Source: Lachnospiraceae bacterium
GTDB taxonomy: Bacteria; Bacillota; Clostridia; Lachnospirales; Lachnospiraceae
DNA: 64,000 bases
Direction: 5' to 3'
NCBI GenBank assembly: GCA_015056815.1
Contig: SVFN01000011.1
Location: forward strand, 57,101 to 121,100
Under the pieces are notes generated by a model. The model worked only from the letters and a program-made list of their open reading frames with translations. It was not told the origin of the DNA and did no database searches. Shown one piece after another: positions 10,397 through 19,228 of the stretch. Every line of letters begins with the position of its first letter. Positions within the stretch are counted from its first letter, which is position 1. Position numbers and translations under genes: made by a program.

Positions 10397-10714
10397 TTGT
10401 ATAACCTTCATTTAAAATACATGCATGACAATACCCTGTGTACTCTGATCGATGTCGATACGATCCGAAAACAGGTACACATCACAAATTATGTCGATCA
10501 CCCGATGTTTCGTGCGTTTGGCGTTAACACAGCACCGACATACGCTGATTACGAGGACTTTCTGGAGTCCCGCTGTTTTCCGCGCACGCGTGACAAAATG
10601 AAGCTGATCCTGCAGGATCTTGATCTTCCGTTTTATGATCCGTTTCTCATCATTCAAAAGACAGAAGGACGTATGGCGGAAGATCATTTTTGGATTAAGA
10701 TCGAGAAAGAGTAG
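10397..10714 (+). CDS. Small protein paired with HipA-like kinase
   Basis: This 105-aa protein starts at TTG with AAAGGAGAT 6-7 bp upstream; no nearby ATG has a comparable site. It contains MFRAFGVNTAPTYADYEDFL, CFPRTRDKMKLILQDLDL and GRMAEDHFWIKIE. I do not recognise a named domain with certainty. The position, 9 bp before a HipA-like kinase gene, and the length resemble operons in which the N-terminal subdomain of a HipA-type protein is a separate gene. The mixture of a basic CFPRTR patch and an acidic C-terminus suggests a protein-protein contact role. It may be the antitoxin or regulator of the kinase, or a missing kinase lobe; this is inference. Confidence 0.75.
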   Translation: MYNLHLKYMHDNTLCTLIDVDTIRKQVHITNYVDHPMFRAFGVNTAPTYADYEDFLESRCFPRTRDKMKLILQDLDLPFYDPFLIIQKTEGRMAEDHFWIKIEKE

Positions 10715-10723
10715 GGAAACCGC

Positions 10724-11530
10724 ATGATAGAATTATTTGAACAGGATATCAAAACCAAAGACCGCCAATCCTCCAAAGGGAATCAGTTAAAGTGGAAAAA
10801 AGCGCAGATCTGGTATAAGGCGGATTATACCGGCTATGAAGGATTGTCCGAATACCTGATCTCACATTTGCTGCTTCATTCTTCTTTAGAACCGGAAGAA
10901 TTCGTGTGCTATGACCTTGAACAGATACACTATAAAAGCAATATTTACAATGGTGCCAAATGCCTTGATTTTCTCACAGATCGTCAGGAGCTGATCACTT
11001 TGGAACGCCTGTATCAGAACATGACAGGCAAAAGCCTCACCAAAGAGATCCGGCACATTCCGGAGGGCGAAGAACGTTTTCAGTTTTTGGTCCGTGAAAC
11101 AGAAAAATACATCGGCTTAACGGATTTTGCCCGCTATCTGAATAAGCTTTTCACCATTGATGCCTTCTTTTTGAACGAGGACAGACATATGCATAACATC
11201 GCTGTTTTGATGGATCCGGATGGCACTTTTGAATACTGCCCTGTTTTTGATAACGGTGCTGCTCTGCTGTCGGATACCACGATGGACTATCCTCTGAAGG
11301 GTAACATGTATTCCTTGCTGGCGGACGTCAGCGCTAAAACGATCAGCCGGAGTTTTGACGAACAGCTTGATCTTTCCGAAAACTATTGCGGCACTCATAT
11401 GACGTTTTCTTTTACGAAGAAGGATGTGGAAGAATTGCTGGAAGATGTGAAGATTTATCCTGATGAGATAAAAAATCGAGTGCGCGATCTGGTCTTTTAC
11501 CAGATGAGGAAATATCAGTACTTGTTTTAG
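10724..11530 (+). CDS. Short HipA-like Ser/Thr kinase
   Basis: The 268-aa protein has FFLNEDRHMHNIAVL, matching the catalytic loop of HipA/CtkA kinases (Asp and Asn of the NxDRHxxN pattern), and PVFDNGAALLSD, matching the metal-binding D-N-G motif. HipA family kinases phosphorylate protein targets such as tRNA synthetases and can cause growth arrest; CtkA-type members are short like this one. It lacks the N-terminal about 120 residues of full HipA, and the preceding 105-aa gene may supply a partner. No XRE-type antitoxin (HipB) directly adjoins it. The pair has its own promoter and a shared bidirectional terminator, so it is a compact independent unit. Confidence 0.85.
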   Translation: MIELFEQDIKTKDRQSSKGNQLKWKKAQIWYKADYTGYEGLSEYLISHLLLHSSLEPEEFVCYDLEQIHYKSNIYNGAKCLDFLTDRQELITLERLYQNMTGKSLTKEIRHIPEGEERFQFLVRETEKYIGLTDFARYLNKLFTIDAFFLNEDRHMHNIAVLMDPDGTFEYCPVFDNGAALLSDTTMDYPLKGNMYSLLADVSAKTISRSFDEQLDLSENYCGTHMTFSFTKKDVEELLEDVKIYPDEIKNRVRDLVFYQMRKYQYLF

Positions 11531-11568
11531 CGTTCAATTCCATACACCATATACTGATGATTTTCCAA

Positions 11569-11602
11569 AAAAGCACAGCCCGTTGATTTGGGCTGTGCTT
11601 TT
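11569..11602. terminator. Bidirectional terminator
   Basis: AAAAGCACAGCCC (11569-11581) pairs perfectly with GGGCTGTGCTTTT (11590-11602) over an 8-nt loop. There is an A-run on one side and a T-run on the other. It serves both the HipA-like kinase (plus, ends 11530) and the large surface protein (minus, ends 11610). Confidence 0.9.
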
Positions 11603-11609
11603 CCTATTT

Positions 11610-14600
11610 CTATTTGATTTTTACACTCTCTGCCTGTCCTTTATTCTGAAACAGCTTCTGGTATAGCTTTTTACGGCTCTTTGGAACCTTAATGGTTGCT
11701 TTCTTGTGAATTCCTTTTAAGGCATTCTTGCCAACTTTTTCCAAATGTGTAGATTTAACAGTAAGTGTTCGTAATGTGCTCGCATGATAAAATGCTTTCG
11801 TCCCAATTGTTTTCACATTCTTTGGTATTGTCACTTTAGTAAGAGACTCACAGCCATTAAATACATTACTGCCAATCTCAAGCAAAGTGTCCGGAAGCTT
11901 AAGATTCTTAACCTTCTTACAGCCTTTTAAAGCATTATTGGCGATAGCAGTCACCATGTAGCTTACTCCGTTTTTCATAACATTAGAAGGTACTGTCACT
12001 TTTTTTACCTTTTTATCTGTTATCTTTTTCAATGCGATTTCCGGCTTATCCACACTATCATTTATAACAACATATTCATTTATACCCACCGTAAAAGTAC
12101 TTCCTTCTGCGAGAGGTTTTTTTGCAGTCGTTGCCGTCTTCTGCTTTGATTCTTTGATCTTTTCTGCTTTTTTCGCTTCTTCAGCTTTCTTTTCTTGCGT
12201 CATATACACTTTTTCCGCATCCGCAAGTATTTCGACATATTCTTCTTTGATCAGCTTTTTCTGATCATCCGTCAATTCCTCATAAGCATTTCTGGCAGCT
12301 TCAATGGCATCTTTTACAACTGTATTAAAAGTCACTTCACCGATAGCATTGATCTTAGAGACAACATCTTCGGCCGCATTTTCATCCTGCTCCTGTTTTT
12401 CTGCTGCCATCGTTTTCAATCGTTTATATTCCGATTCCGCATCCATCAGCATTTTCAACACTTCGGAAGTCACCAGAGATTTTTCCTTCTCCGTCAGGCT
12501 ATCATATGCTGCTCTCGCCTCTTCGATCGCATTTAAGGATGCTTCCTCATAATCCACCGTTCCAATCGCCGCAATTTTCGCTGTCACTGCATCCGCTGCT
12601 TTTTGCTGTTCATAGGATGCTTTGAGTTCCGTATAAACGTTTTCGGCATCTGTGAGTTTTTTCAATTGAGCATCAGTTATCAGTTCTTTTTGATCCGCTG
12701 TCAGCACATTATAAGCTGCTCTCGCCTCTTCGATCAGCGCCTTGCTCTTGTTCGTATATTCCACCGTCCCGATTGCCGCAATTTTATTGCACACCGCATC
12801 AGCAGCCTCTTTGTCCGCTTTTGTCTTTTCAACATCAGCAGTTACGAATTCTTTATACTTTGCCTCTGCTTTCATCAGCGTTTCCAGATTTACGATATTA
12901 ATATATACTTTCTGATCATCTGTCAGTGCATCATAAGCAGCTCTGGCCTCTTCGATCAGTGCTTTGCTCTCGGCAGTATATGTTACCGTTCCGATCGCAT
13001 TGATCTTTTTTATAGCTTCATCCGCTTTCATTTTGTCATCTGCCAGTTTTTGATAAGTTTTTTCTGCATCGGTCAGTAATTTCAATTGATTCTCTGTTAT
13101 CATTAATTTCTGACCATCGTTCAAACCATCATAGGCTTTTCTTGCATTCTCAATCAGATTTTTACTTTCTCCATTTAAACTTACATCACCGATTGCCCTT
13201 ATCTTATCCACAACTGCATCTGCCACGGCTTTATCCGCTTTCTGTGCCTCATCCTTTTCTTTGAGTTCTTTATAAATCGACTCCGCAGACGTCAGCGTCT
13301 TTAATTGCGAGTCAGTCATCAGTGCTTTTTGATCAACTGTTAATGCATCATAAGCACTTCTGGCTTCCTCGATCAACGTTCTGCTCGACTCCGTAAATGC
13401 CACCGCTCCAATCTTTTCGATTTTTGCAATGACTTTATTTACTGCCTCACGGTCTGCTTTTTCTTTCGCATCTGCTTCCGCTTCCAGTTCTGAATATGCT
13501 TTTTCTGCATCAATCAAAACTTTTAATTGCATTTCTGCGATCCGGTCTTTCTGAGCGACAGACAATGCTTCATATGCATTTCGTGCCTCCTCAATCAACG
13601 CTTTGCTTTCATTTGTGTATGCTACTTCTCCGATCGCGCCGATTTTTGTTACGACTGCTTCTGCCGCCTCTTTATCTGCTTTTTCCTTTGCTGCCGCTTC
13701 AGCTGCTATCCTTTCATCATCTGCCTGTTTAAGCTCTCCATACACTGTTTCGGCGTCGCTCAAAATCTTTAACTGTTCTTCTGTGATCAGAGCTTTTTGA
13801 TCATTTGTCAAGACATTATATGCCGCTCTGGCCTCTTCGATCAGTGCTTTGCTCTCGGCAGTATACTCCACTGTCCCAATCGCAGCAATCTTTTCCAGAA
13901 CTGTATCCGCCGCCGCTCTATCTGCCTGTTCCTTTTCTATATCAGCACCGGCAAGCTCTTTATATTTCGCCTCTGCCTCAAGCAGTATTTCCAAATTTAT
14001 GACACTGATATATGCTTTCTGATCCGCTGTTAGTCCGTTGTAAGCCGCTCTTGCTTCCTCGATCAAAGCCTTGCTCTCCGGCGTATAAGTAACTTCTCCG
14101 ATCGCATTGATCTTGGCGACTGCTGCAGCTGCCTTCGACTTATCATCCGCTGTCTTTAACTCCGCATATCGTGTTTCCGCTGCTTCTAATATTGAAAGTT
14201 TTGAGGCGACAAGAGATTTCTGCTTTTCTGTAAGCTTTTCATATGCTCCTCTGGTTTCTGTGATCCGTTCATTCCATTCTTCCGTATACGCGATATGTTC
14301 CGTATCACTCAACGCGTCAATCTTAGCCAACACCGCATCCGCCGCTGCCTTGTCCGCCACCATTTCACTATAGGTTGCTTCCGCATCCGTCAATACTTTT
14401 AACTGCTCATCAGTAATTAATGCTTTCTGCGCATCGGTCAGAGTGTCGTAAGCAGCTCTCGCCTCTTCGATTTTCTCTCCCTTTGAGAGATCAACTTCAC
14501 CGATCGCCTGTATTTTTTCGAGTACGTCATCCGCTGCCTGCTGATTTAATTCTTCTTCGGTTGCTTCTTTTTTCTCAATCAGGAAGATGGAATTGTCACC

Positions 14601-16643
14601 CGCCTGTGAACCCGCTACACCTCCCCATGCAATGCCAATGTTATCACACAATTGTATATTTGTGCCATCACTAGGAGAAGCTGCTGCTAAATCAAGACCT
14701 TTCGTTTTTGAGAAAGATGGCACTAGGAAATATCCTCTATCATTCATATATATATACCATTCCTGTGCTACTGTTCCATTTCTCTCCCATACCTGAACAT
14801 TAGTTCCGTTTTTATCCTGCATACCATATGCATCCAAGCATTTGTTTTTATCATTTAAGCTTAAGATTTCATAAGTACCATTATCTTTTCTTATGAAATA
14901 CCAATACTGATTATCACTTCCTGTAAACTTTCTTCCCGTCACATTATCATCAGAATCTTTTGTAACTGCCGTCTTTGCATATACATTTATAATGCTTGCT
15001 ATGAAATCTGTGCCCAAATCCTGCATTTCTCCAATTAATGAAGATACTTCTACACCTGTAGCAGAATAGTTACCAAATTTATCAAAAGCATATATATGTG
15101 TAACATAATCTTTAACTTCTCCATTATGGTCGATTCTGGATACATAAAATGAAAATTGATTTCCGTTTCTGATGCCAGATGCACCAGCGTCATTCCACCA
15201 GTTCTTATTAATATCGTCTTGCCCATTTTCTAATGTCCATGTTGGAAATTGTACCCTGTCTACTCCCAAATCATCTGTTACTGTGCAACTTACTCTATAG
15301 CCATTAATGGAAACCTCCGAAACCACTACATCTGATATAGAAGGTGCAGTCTTATCTGCCTCAATATCAACATCACCTTCCCACAACACAACATTTGCCC
15401 CTTTTCCAGTATTTATTCCAAAAACGGCTACATGTTGTCTGCCTGATTTTTGTGTTTCAATAGTACAATCAAACCCATGATTATCACCCACTCCAAATGC
15501 ATTATTAACATCTGGGCGATATTTATCTGCTACTATTCCATGTCCCTCTCCGCCCACATAGACATGTACTTCAATTGCCTTCGACGCATCATCCCTGTCA
15601 AATGTCCAACCTGTAATTCCAATAGATTGAGTTCTTCCTTCAACTAATTCAACATTCCCTTCCGGATTATTTCCCTTGTCTTCTGTAATTGTAACATTTC
15701 CATCCCATAATAGTACATTATTCCCTTGTCCAACATTTATAGCATATATTGAAACATGTTGTTCGCCTGTTTTTTCAGTATTTATAGTATAATCAAACCC
15801 ATGATTATCACCCACTCCAAATGCACCATTAACATCTGGACGATATTTATCTGCTACTACTCCATGTCCCTCTCCGCCCACATAGACATGTACTTCAATT
15901 GATTTCGACGCATCATCCCTGTCAAATGCCCAACCTGTAATTCCGATAGATTGAGTTCTTCCTTCAACTAATTCAACATTCCCTTCTGGATTGTTGCCAC
16001 TATTTATCGGCATCCCCCCCGATATTTGCCACACATGAAGATTTGTCCAATAATCTCCTGTATTTGCTTTATCACTATTAAAATCATGGATCAATGTTGT
16101 TGTAGCTGATTTACCCGAATCATACACAATCGGTTTTCCTGCTGCGATTGACGCAGACGGACTAATATATGCTGTATGGCTTGAACAGGCAAGCGTTACA
16201 TAATACCCCTGTCTCAAATAATCCATAACCTCATTTGTATATGATGTAGCATTCTTATTTAATGAAATTACACGTATCTTGTTACATGTTCCTCCACGCG
16301 AAATAATATAGCTGCTTAACGCATTTCCAAAACCAATGGAACCGCTGTTTTCTGTCACTCCTGTTTGAAACCAGCCATTTTGTACTCCTATATTGAAATA
16401 CTCATCCGGATCTGAAAATCCTGCCCACCCGGATTCTTTAATTATTTTAGCAAAAGCTACAACGCGACATCCATACTGCTTTACATTCGAATTACCTGAT
16501 GCGCTTTGGGTCCAATTTCTCCAATCACTGTTGTAAGATCCTGCTGCCTTCACTTCTTCCGCCGGCATTACCGGCAATAATGCCACAACCATAGCCAGAA
16601 CCAATACCACTGCCAACAGACGATTTTTCATTTTCACCTTCAT
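11610..16643 (-). CDS. Large secreted multi-domain protein: C39-like peptidase, repeats, BspA LRR
   Basis: This 1677-aa protein begins with a signal peptide (MKVKMKNRLLAVVLVLAM, cleavage near 33). Next is a C39-like cysteine peptidase region with QYGCRVVAFAKI (Cys59) and SSHTAYI (His156). Two tandem copies of a module of about 105 residues follow (GITGWxFDRDDASK, ADKYRPDVN, GDNHGFD), then a GBS-Bsp-like repeat (TVTDDLGVDRVQF), a ricin-B-like lectin region (NKCLDAYGMQDKNGTNVQVW), eleven helical repeats of about 65-85 residues, and a C-terminal BspA-type leucine-rich repeat domain. There is no LPXTG motif, so attachment is probably non-covalent. The start at 16643 has GAGAAGG upstream. It is likely an adhesin or a peptidase acting on surface or mucus protein; whether the peptidase is active is unknown. 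Confidence 0.88.
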   Translation of the reverse strand: MKVKMKNRLLAVVLVLAMVVALLPVMPAEEVKAAGSYNSDWRNWTQSASGNSNVKQYGCRVVAFAKIIKESGWAGFSDPDEYFNIGVQNGWFQTGVTENSGSIGFGNALSSYIISRGGTCNKIRVISLNKNATSYTNEVMDYLRQGYYVTLACSSHTAYISPSASIAAGKPIVYDSGKSATTTLIHDFNSDKANTGDYWTNLHVWQISGGMPINSGNNPEGNVELVEGRTQSIGITGWAFDRDDASKSIEVHVYVGGEGHGVVADKYRPDVNGAFGVGDNHGFDYTINTEKTGEQHVSIYAINVGQGNNVLLWDGNVTITEDKGNNPEGNVELVEGRTQSIGITGWTFDRDDASKAIEVHVYVGGEGHGIVADKYRPDVNNAFGVGDNHGFDCTIETQKSGRQHVAVFGINTGKGANVVLWEGDVDIEADKTAPSISDVVVSEVSINGYRVSCTVTDDLGVDRVQFPTWTLENGQDDINKNWWNDAGASGIRNGNQFSFYVSRIDHNGEVKDYVTHIYAFDKFGNYSATGVEVSSLIGEMQDLGTDFIASIINVYAKTAVTKDSDDNVTGRKFTGSDNQYWYFIRKDNGTYEILSLNDKNKCLDAYGMQDKNGTNVQVWERNGTVAQEWYIYMNDRGYFLVPSFSKTKGLDLAAASPSDGTNIQLCDNIGIAWGGVAGSQAGDNSIFLIEKKEATEEELNQQAADDVLEKIQAIGEVDLSKGEKIEEARAAYDTLTDAQKALITDEQLKVLTDAEATYSEMVADKAAADAVLAKIDALSDTEHIAYTEEWNERITETRGAYEKLTEKQKSLVASKLSILEAAETRYAELKTADDKSKAAAAVAKINAIGEVTYTPESKALIEEARAAYNGLTADQKAYISVINLEILLEAEAKYKELAGADIEKEQADRAAADTVLEKIAAIGTVEYTAESKALIEEARAAYNVLTNDQKALITEEQLKILSDAETVYGELKQADDERIAAEAAAKEKADKEAAEAVVTKIGAIGEVAYTNESKALIEEARNAYEALSVAQKDRIAEMQLKVLIDAEKAYSELEAEADAKEKADREAVNKVIAKIEKIGAVAFTESSRTLIEEARSAYDALTVDQKALMTDSQLKTLTSAESIYKELKEKDEAQKADKAVADAVVDKIRAIGDVSLNGESKNLIENARKAYDGLNDGQKLMITENQLKLLTDAEKTYQKLADDKMKADEAIKKINAIGTVTYTAESKALIEEARAAYDALTDDQKVYINIVNLETLMKAEAKYKEFVTADVEKTKADKEAADAVCNKIAAIGTVEYTNKSKALIEEARAAYNVLTADQKELITDAQLKKLTDAENVYTELKASYEQQKAADAVTAKIAAIGTVDYEEASLNAIEEARAAYDSLTEKEKSLVTSEVLKMLMDAESEYKRLKTMAAEKQEQDENAAEDVVSKINAIGEVTFNTVVKDAIEAARNAYEELTDDQKKLIKEEYVEILADAEKVYMTQEKKAEEAKKAEKIKESKQKTATTAKKPLAEGSTFTVGINEYVVINDSVDKPEIALKKITDKKVKKVTVPSNVMKNGVSYMVTAIANNALKGCKKVKNLKLPDTLLEIGSNVFNGCESLTKVTIPKNVKTIGTKAFYHASTLRTLTVKSTHLEKVGKNALKGIHKKATIKVPKSRKKLYQKLFQNKGQAESVKIK
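12190..14560 (-). repeat. Eleven tandem helical-repeat modules inside the large secreted protein
   Basis: Eleven units share the pattern KIxAIGxVxYTxESK, ALIEEARAAY, LTxDQKALIT, QLKxLxDAExxY. Spacing is about 65-85 residues, the longer ones having Ala/Lys/Glu-rich linkers. DNA identity between units is moderate, so the array is not recent. The pattern predicts a stalk of three-helix bundles holding the N-terminal modules away from the cell. One related unit occurs in the GH10 xylanase at about 25080-25260. Confidence 0.85.
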
Positions 16644-16966
16644 AAGCCTTCTCCCTTTCTCAAACTCTGCTAATATGCTCAACTCCCCTAATACTTTTCC
16701 CGTTTTTCTTATCGCATTATTCTTCTAAACAGCACTCATCCCCTTCTTTAGTTTAGTATTATCATTCCATGATCAATTAATCATCCTCACATGGATACCT
16801 TGCGTCAGATTTCTTTTTCACACAAATATAAATGATGTCATTTTATATAAAAAAGTTTACTTTAGAATATCACGTTATGTAATATTAATCAATGCATATA
16901 TAACTATTCGGCATTTATCATTTATTTCTACCATATATAGTAAAACAATAAAAAGGGGTGAAAAAC
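16644..16966. other. AT-rich intergenic region between large surface protein and XRE regulator
   Basis: This 323-bp divergent region must hold the promoters of both neighbours. A -10-like TATAGT (16936-16941) lies 26 bp before the XRE start, but no good -35 partner is seen. A small palindrome, ATGAT(CAATTA)ATCAT at about 16770, is a possible operator. No small gene or RNA is recognised. Confidence 0.4.
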
Positions 16967-17416
16967 TTGGCTACTAACTTACCGGAAATGCTAAAGCGAT
17001 TACGCATCGCGAAAGGATTGAAGCAATCTACCGTCGCTGCCGAACTTGATATAGAACAGTCTGCTTATTCCAACTACGAGACCGGAAAGCGCAGACCCAA
17101 TGCCAAAATGCTGTATAAGTTATCAGATCTGTATGGAGTCAGTATGGATACTCTTATGAAACTTGCTGTACAGGATTATTCCGATTCCGTCAATGTTGAG
17201 TATGGACTTGATGATCGATTAAGTGATGAAGAAGGTCCGATAAGAGAAATTTCTGATTATCTGCAATTTGTCAATGATCCCTATAATCGCGAGAAATGTA
17301 AAAGACTCTCCTCCAGAGAGACAGAATTAATCTACTTCTACGGTCTGCTATCCGATGCCGATCAGGAAGATTTCTTAGACTTTATAAAAATAAGAACCAG
17401 AAAGAAGCGCAGATAA
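16967..17416 (+). CDS. XRE-family HTH transcriptional regulator
   Basis: The protein of about 149 residues has an N-terminal helix-turn-helix of the Cro/CI type (MLKRLRIAKGLKQSTVAAEL, then QSAYSNYETGKRRP). It is followed by a C-terminal helical region with SSRETELIYFYGLLSDADQ and a basic tail, KIRTRKKRR. The TTG at 16967 is chosen because AAAAGGGGTG lies 6 bp before it; the GTG at 16958 overlaps that ribosome binding site. It is divergent from the large surface protein gene and could regulate it, though that is inferred only from position. Confidence 0.85.
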   Translation: MATNLPEMLKRLRIAKGLKQSTVAAELDIEQSAYSNYETGKRRPNAKMLYKLSDLYGVSMDTLMKLAVQDYSDSVNVEYGLDDRLSDEEGPIREISDYLQFVNDPYNREKCKRLSSRETELIYFYGLLSDADQEDFLDFIKIRTRKKRR

Positions 17417-17904
17417 CATCAAACATTACCTGCGCTGATAGGTCATATCTTTTTCCATTATTACATGCTATTCCACATCTTCACTCCATACAGTATATAC
17501 TGATGATTTCTTCCAAATATGGCAGTTTCAAAGTAATATATCCATACCATAAAATGTCCGTCAGTCTTTTTTTGTTGTGATCTTCGATAACCTATATAAA
17601 AAGATATGTGTATATTTTATAACTTGTTATAACTTAATCATTCTTGTTATATCTTGTTATATCTTTTTTTCGGATCTTTCTCCGGTTATACTTTTTTTCC
17701 AAATGAAATAAAACTTGCATATTCCTGCATATCATGCTATGCTTCTTTCATCGGTCATTTTTGTTCTTGGAATCTATTTCAATTCATTGTTTTAACAACA
17801 GGTCTTATCTTAGACCTGCATCTGAAACAAATATCCCAAAACAAAACAAGAGCACCTTTGCTCAGATCCATCCCACTATTCCAAATAACACAGGAGGTTT
17901 TTTT
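17417..17904. other. AT-rich gap between XRE regulator and Rpn nuclease
   Basis: This 488-bp region contains a direct-repeat cluster (17619-17664). At 17481-17515 it also holds a stretch resembling 11541-11570 whose minus-strand reading encodes NHQY(I/M)(L/V)YG. An open frame continues into the Rpn gene, but the strong ribosome binding site AGGAGG at 17892 fixes the Rpn start at 17905. No separate gene is seen. Confidence 0.4.
17619..17664. repeat. Cluster of TTGTTATA direct repeats
   Basis: Four near-identical steps, ATAACTTGTTATAACTTA then TTGTTATATCTTGTTATATC, occur within 46 bp of AT-rich DNA about 240 bp before the Rpn gene. They are spaced roughly one helical turn apart and could be protein binding sites; no function is known. 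Confidence 0.5.
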
Positions 17905-19125
17905 ATGGATTATGAAACACATCAGATCTATGACATTCTTTTCAAAAAAATCCTGACCTTGTCCAATATGGCCGTGATCAATCTGATCAACGGCATATTC
18001 GGTACTCGTCATCCTACCGACAGCACTGTGCGTTATAACTGGACAGAGTTTTCCAACAATAACTTAAAGCGCATCCTGGCGGATACGATCATTACGATTG
18101 CGGACAGGTATTCCTACCACTTTGAGGCACAAATGTATAAAGATTCTGCCATTGTCTTCCGGGTATTTGATTACAGCTATCATCATGCCTGTAATTATCT
18201 GTCCTCAGAAGAAGGGCAACTGGTATTGCGTTTTCCGGAACCGATCATCATTTTCCTATGTGAGCCTGACGATCTTCCGGATACTTACAGCCTGATCCTT
18301 GATTTTGGCACGCAGGGGCAATTTACTTATAAAGTCGGAACCTTCAAGTTTCTGGATATTTCTCCCAAGGAACTTGATCAGAAAAATATGATCATCCTGA
18401 TCCCTTTTGAGCTGTTGAAGCTGCGTAGAGCGATTAAGCAGGAACGTTCCGAAGAAAACAAGCAAAAGTTGATTGATCTGATCCAAAATGATATAATCGG
18501 AAGTATCAATCGCAATTTTGAAGCAGGTAATATTACGATAGAAGATGCCATAAAACTAAAACGCTATACCAATGCATTATATCTGCACATTTATTCTCAA
18601 TATGACGAATTGCAGGAGGTGACCGAGATGACTGATGAAACCCTAATGTTTGATATCGACTATCTGGAAAAAGACTTTGAAGAGAAGCTTGCCATTTATC
18701 ACAAGATGGAGGAGGATTTCGAAGAAAAGCTTGCCATTTATCACAAGATGGAGGAGGATTTCGAAGAAAAGCTTGCCCAATATCAAAAGATGGAGCGGGA
18801 TTTCCTCCAAAAGGAAGATCAGTTCAAGCACAAAGAACGGGATTTCCTCCAGAAGGAAGATCAGTTCAAGCACAAAGAGCGGGATTTCCTCCAGAAGGAA
18901 GATCAGTTCAAGCACAAAGAACGGGATTTCCTCCAAAAGGAAGATCAGTTCAAGCACAAAGAGCGGGATTTCCTCCAAAAGGAAGATCAGTTCAAGCGTA
19001 AAGAACAGGATTGGTTGAACGAGAAAGCACTTATTCAGAAACAGCTTGAGGAGCAGGCGCGTACGATTCAAGAGCTGCAGGAACGATTATCTTCAACCGA
19101 TCGTACTCAACAGGAAATCATCTGA
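17905..19125 (+). CDS. Rpn-family PD-(D/E)XK nuclease with long coiled-coil tail
   Basis: The 406-aa protein starts at ATG 17905 after CAGGAGG. Residues about 1-250 match the Rpn/PDDEXK_2 family (recombination-promoting nuclease, often called transposase). Features are a start like YDILFKKILTLSNMAVINLI, the active-site segment YHFEAQMYKD with the E-x-Q form of the motif, and PIIIFLCEPDDLPDTYSLI. The C-terminal part is an extended coiled coil built from eight 14-residue units. The family is abundant and fast-evolving in gut Firmicutes; E. coli RpnA is a Mg-dependent endonuclease that promotes recombination. No recognisable inverted repeats flank it. Confidence 0.85.
   Translation: MDYETHQIYDILFKKILTLSNMAVINLINGIFGTRHPTDSTVRYNWTEFSNNNLKRILADTIITIADRYSYHFEAQMYKDSAIVFRVFDYSYHHACNYLSSEEGQLVLRFPEPIIIFLCEPDDLPDTYSLILDFGTQGQFTYKVGTFKFLDISPKELDQKNMIILIPFELLKLRRAIKQERSEENKQKLIDLIQNDIIGSINRNFEAGNITIEDAIKLKRYTNALYLHIYSQYDELQEVTEMTDETLMFDIDYLEKDFEEKLAIYHKMEEDFEEKLAIYHKMEEDFEEKLAQYQKMERDFLQKEDQFKHKERDFLQKEDQFKHKERDFLQKEDQFKHKERDFLQKEDQFKHKERDFLQKEDQFKRKEQDWLNEKALIQKQLEEQARTIQELQERLSSTDRTQQEII
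18667..19002 (+). repeat. 42-bp minisatellite, 8 copies, encoding coiled coil
   Basis: Eight exact-length 42-bp units (336 bp) encode 14-residue, double-heptad repeats. Three are of type E(K/E)DFEEKLAIYHKM and five of type ERDFLQKEDQFKHK. Neighbouring copies differ by only a few bases, which indicates recent expansion by slippage or recombination. The frame is kept because 42 is a multiple of 3. Confidence 0.95.
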
Positions 19126-19163
19126 TAGTTTTCCGATATTATTTCCACACAAAATGACCGAAA

Positions 19164-19206
19164 ACAGCTCTACAGAGTATCTTCCCCGATTCTCTGCAGA
19201 GCTGTT
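19164..19206. terminator. Bidirectional terminator between Rpn gene and YesN-type regulator
   Basis: ACAGCTCTACAGAG pairs with CTCTGCAGAGCTGT with one mismatch, over a loop of about 14 nt. On the minus strand it is followed by TTTTCGGTCATTTT. It lies between the converging genes ending at 19125 (plus) and 19229 (minus). Confidence 0.75.
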
Positions 19207-19228
19207 CATTTCTCACTGGTCCGGTCTT

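Noticed and set aside
16958..16966. GTG start of the XRE regulator at 16958
   Set aside because: This codon is part of the ribosome binding site AAAAGGGGTG; the TTG at 16967 is spaced correctly.
17734..17904. Extended N-terminus of the Rpn nuclease from 17734
   Set aside because: The strong AGGAGG site and family-like start lie at 17905; the extension is AT-rich and not conserved-looking.
18643..19071. Antisense 142-codon ORF over the minisatellite
   Set aside because: It exists only because the 42-bp units lack stops in this frame; it encodes LLEEIPLFVLELIF-type repeats with no start site.
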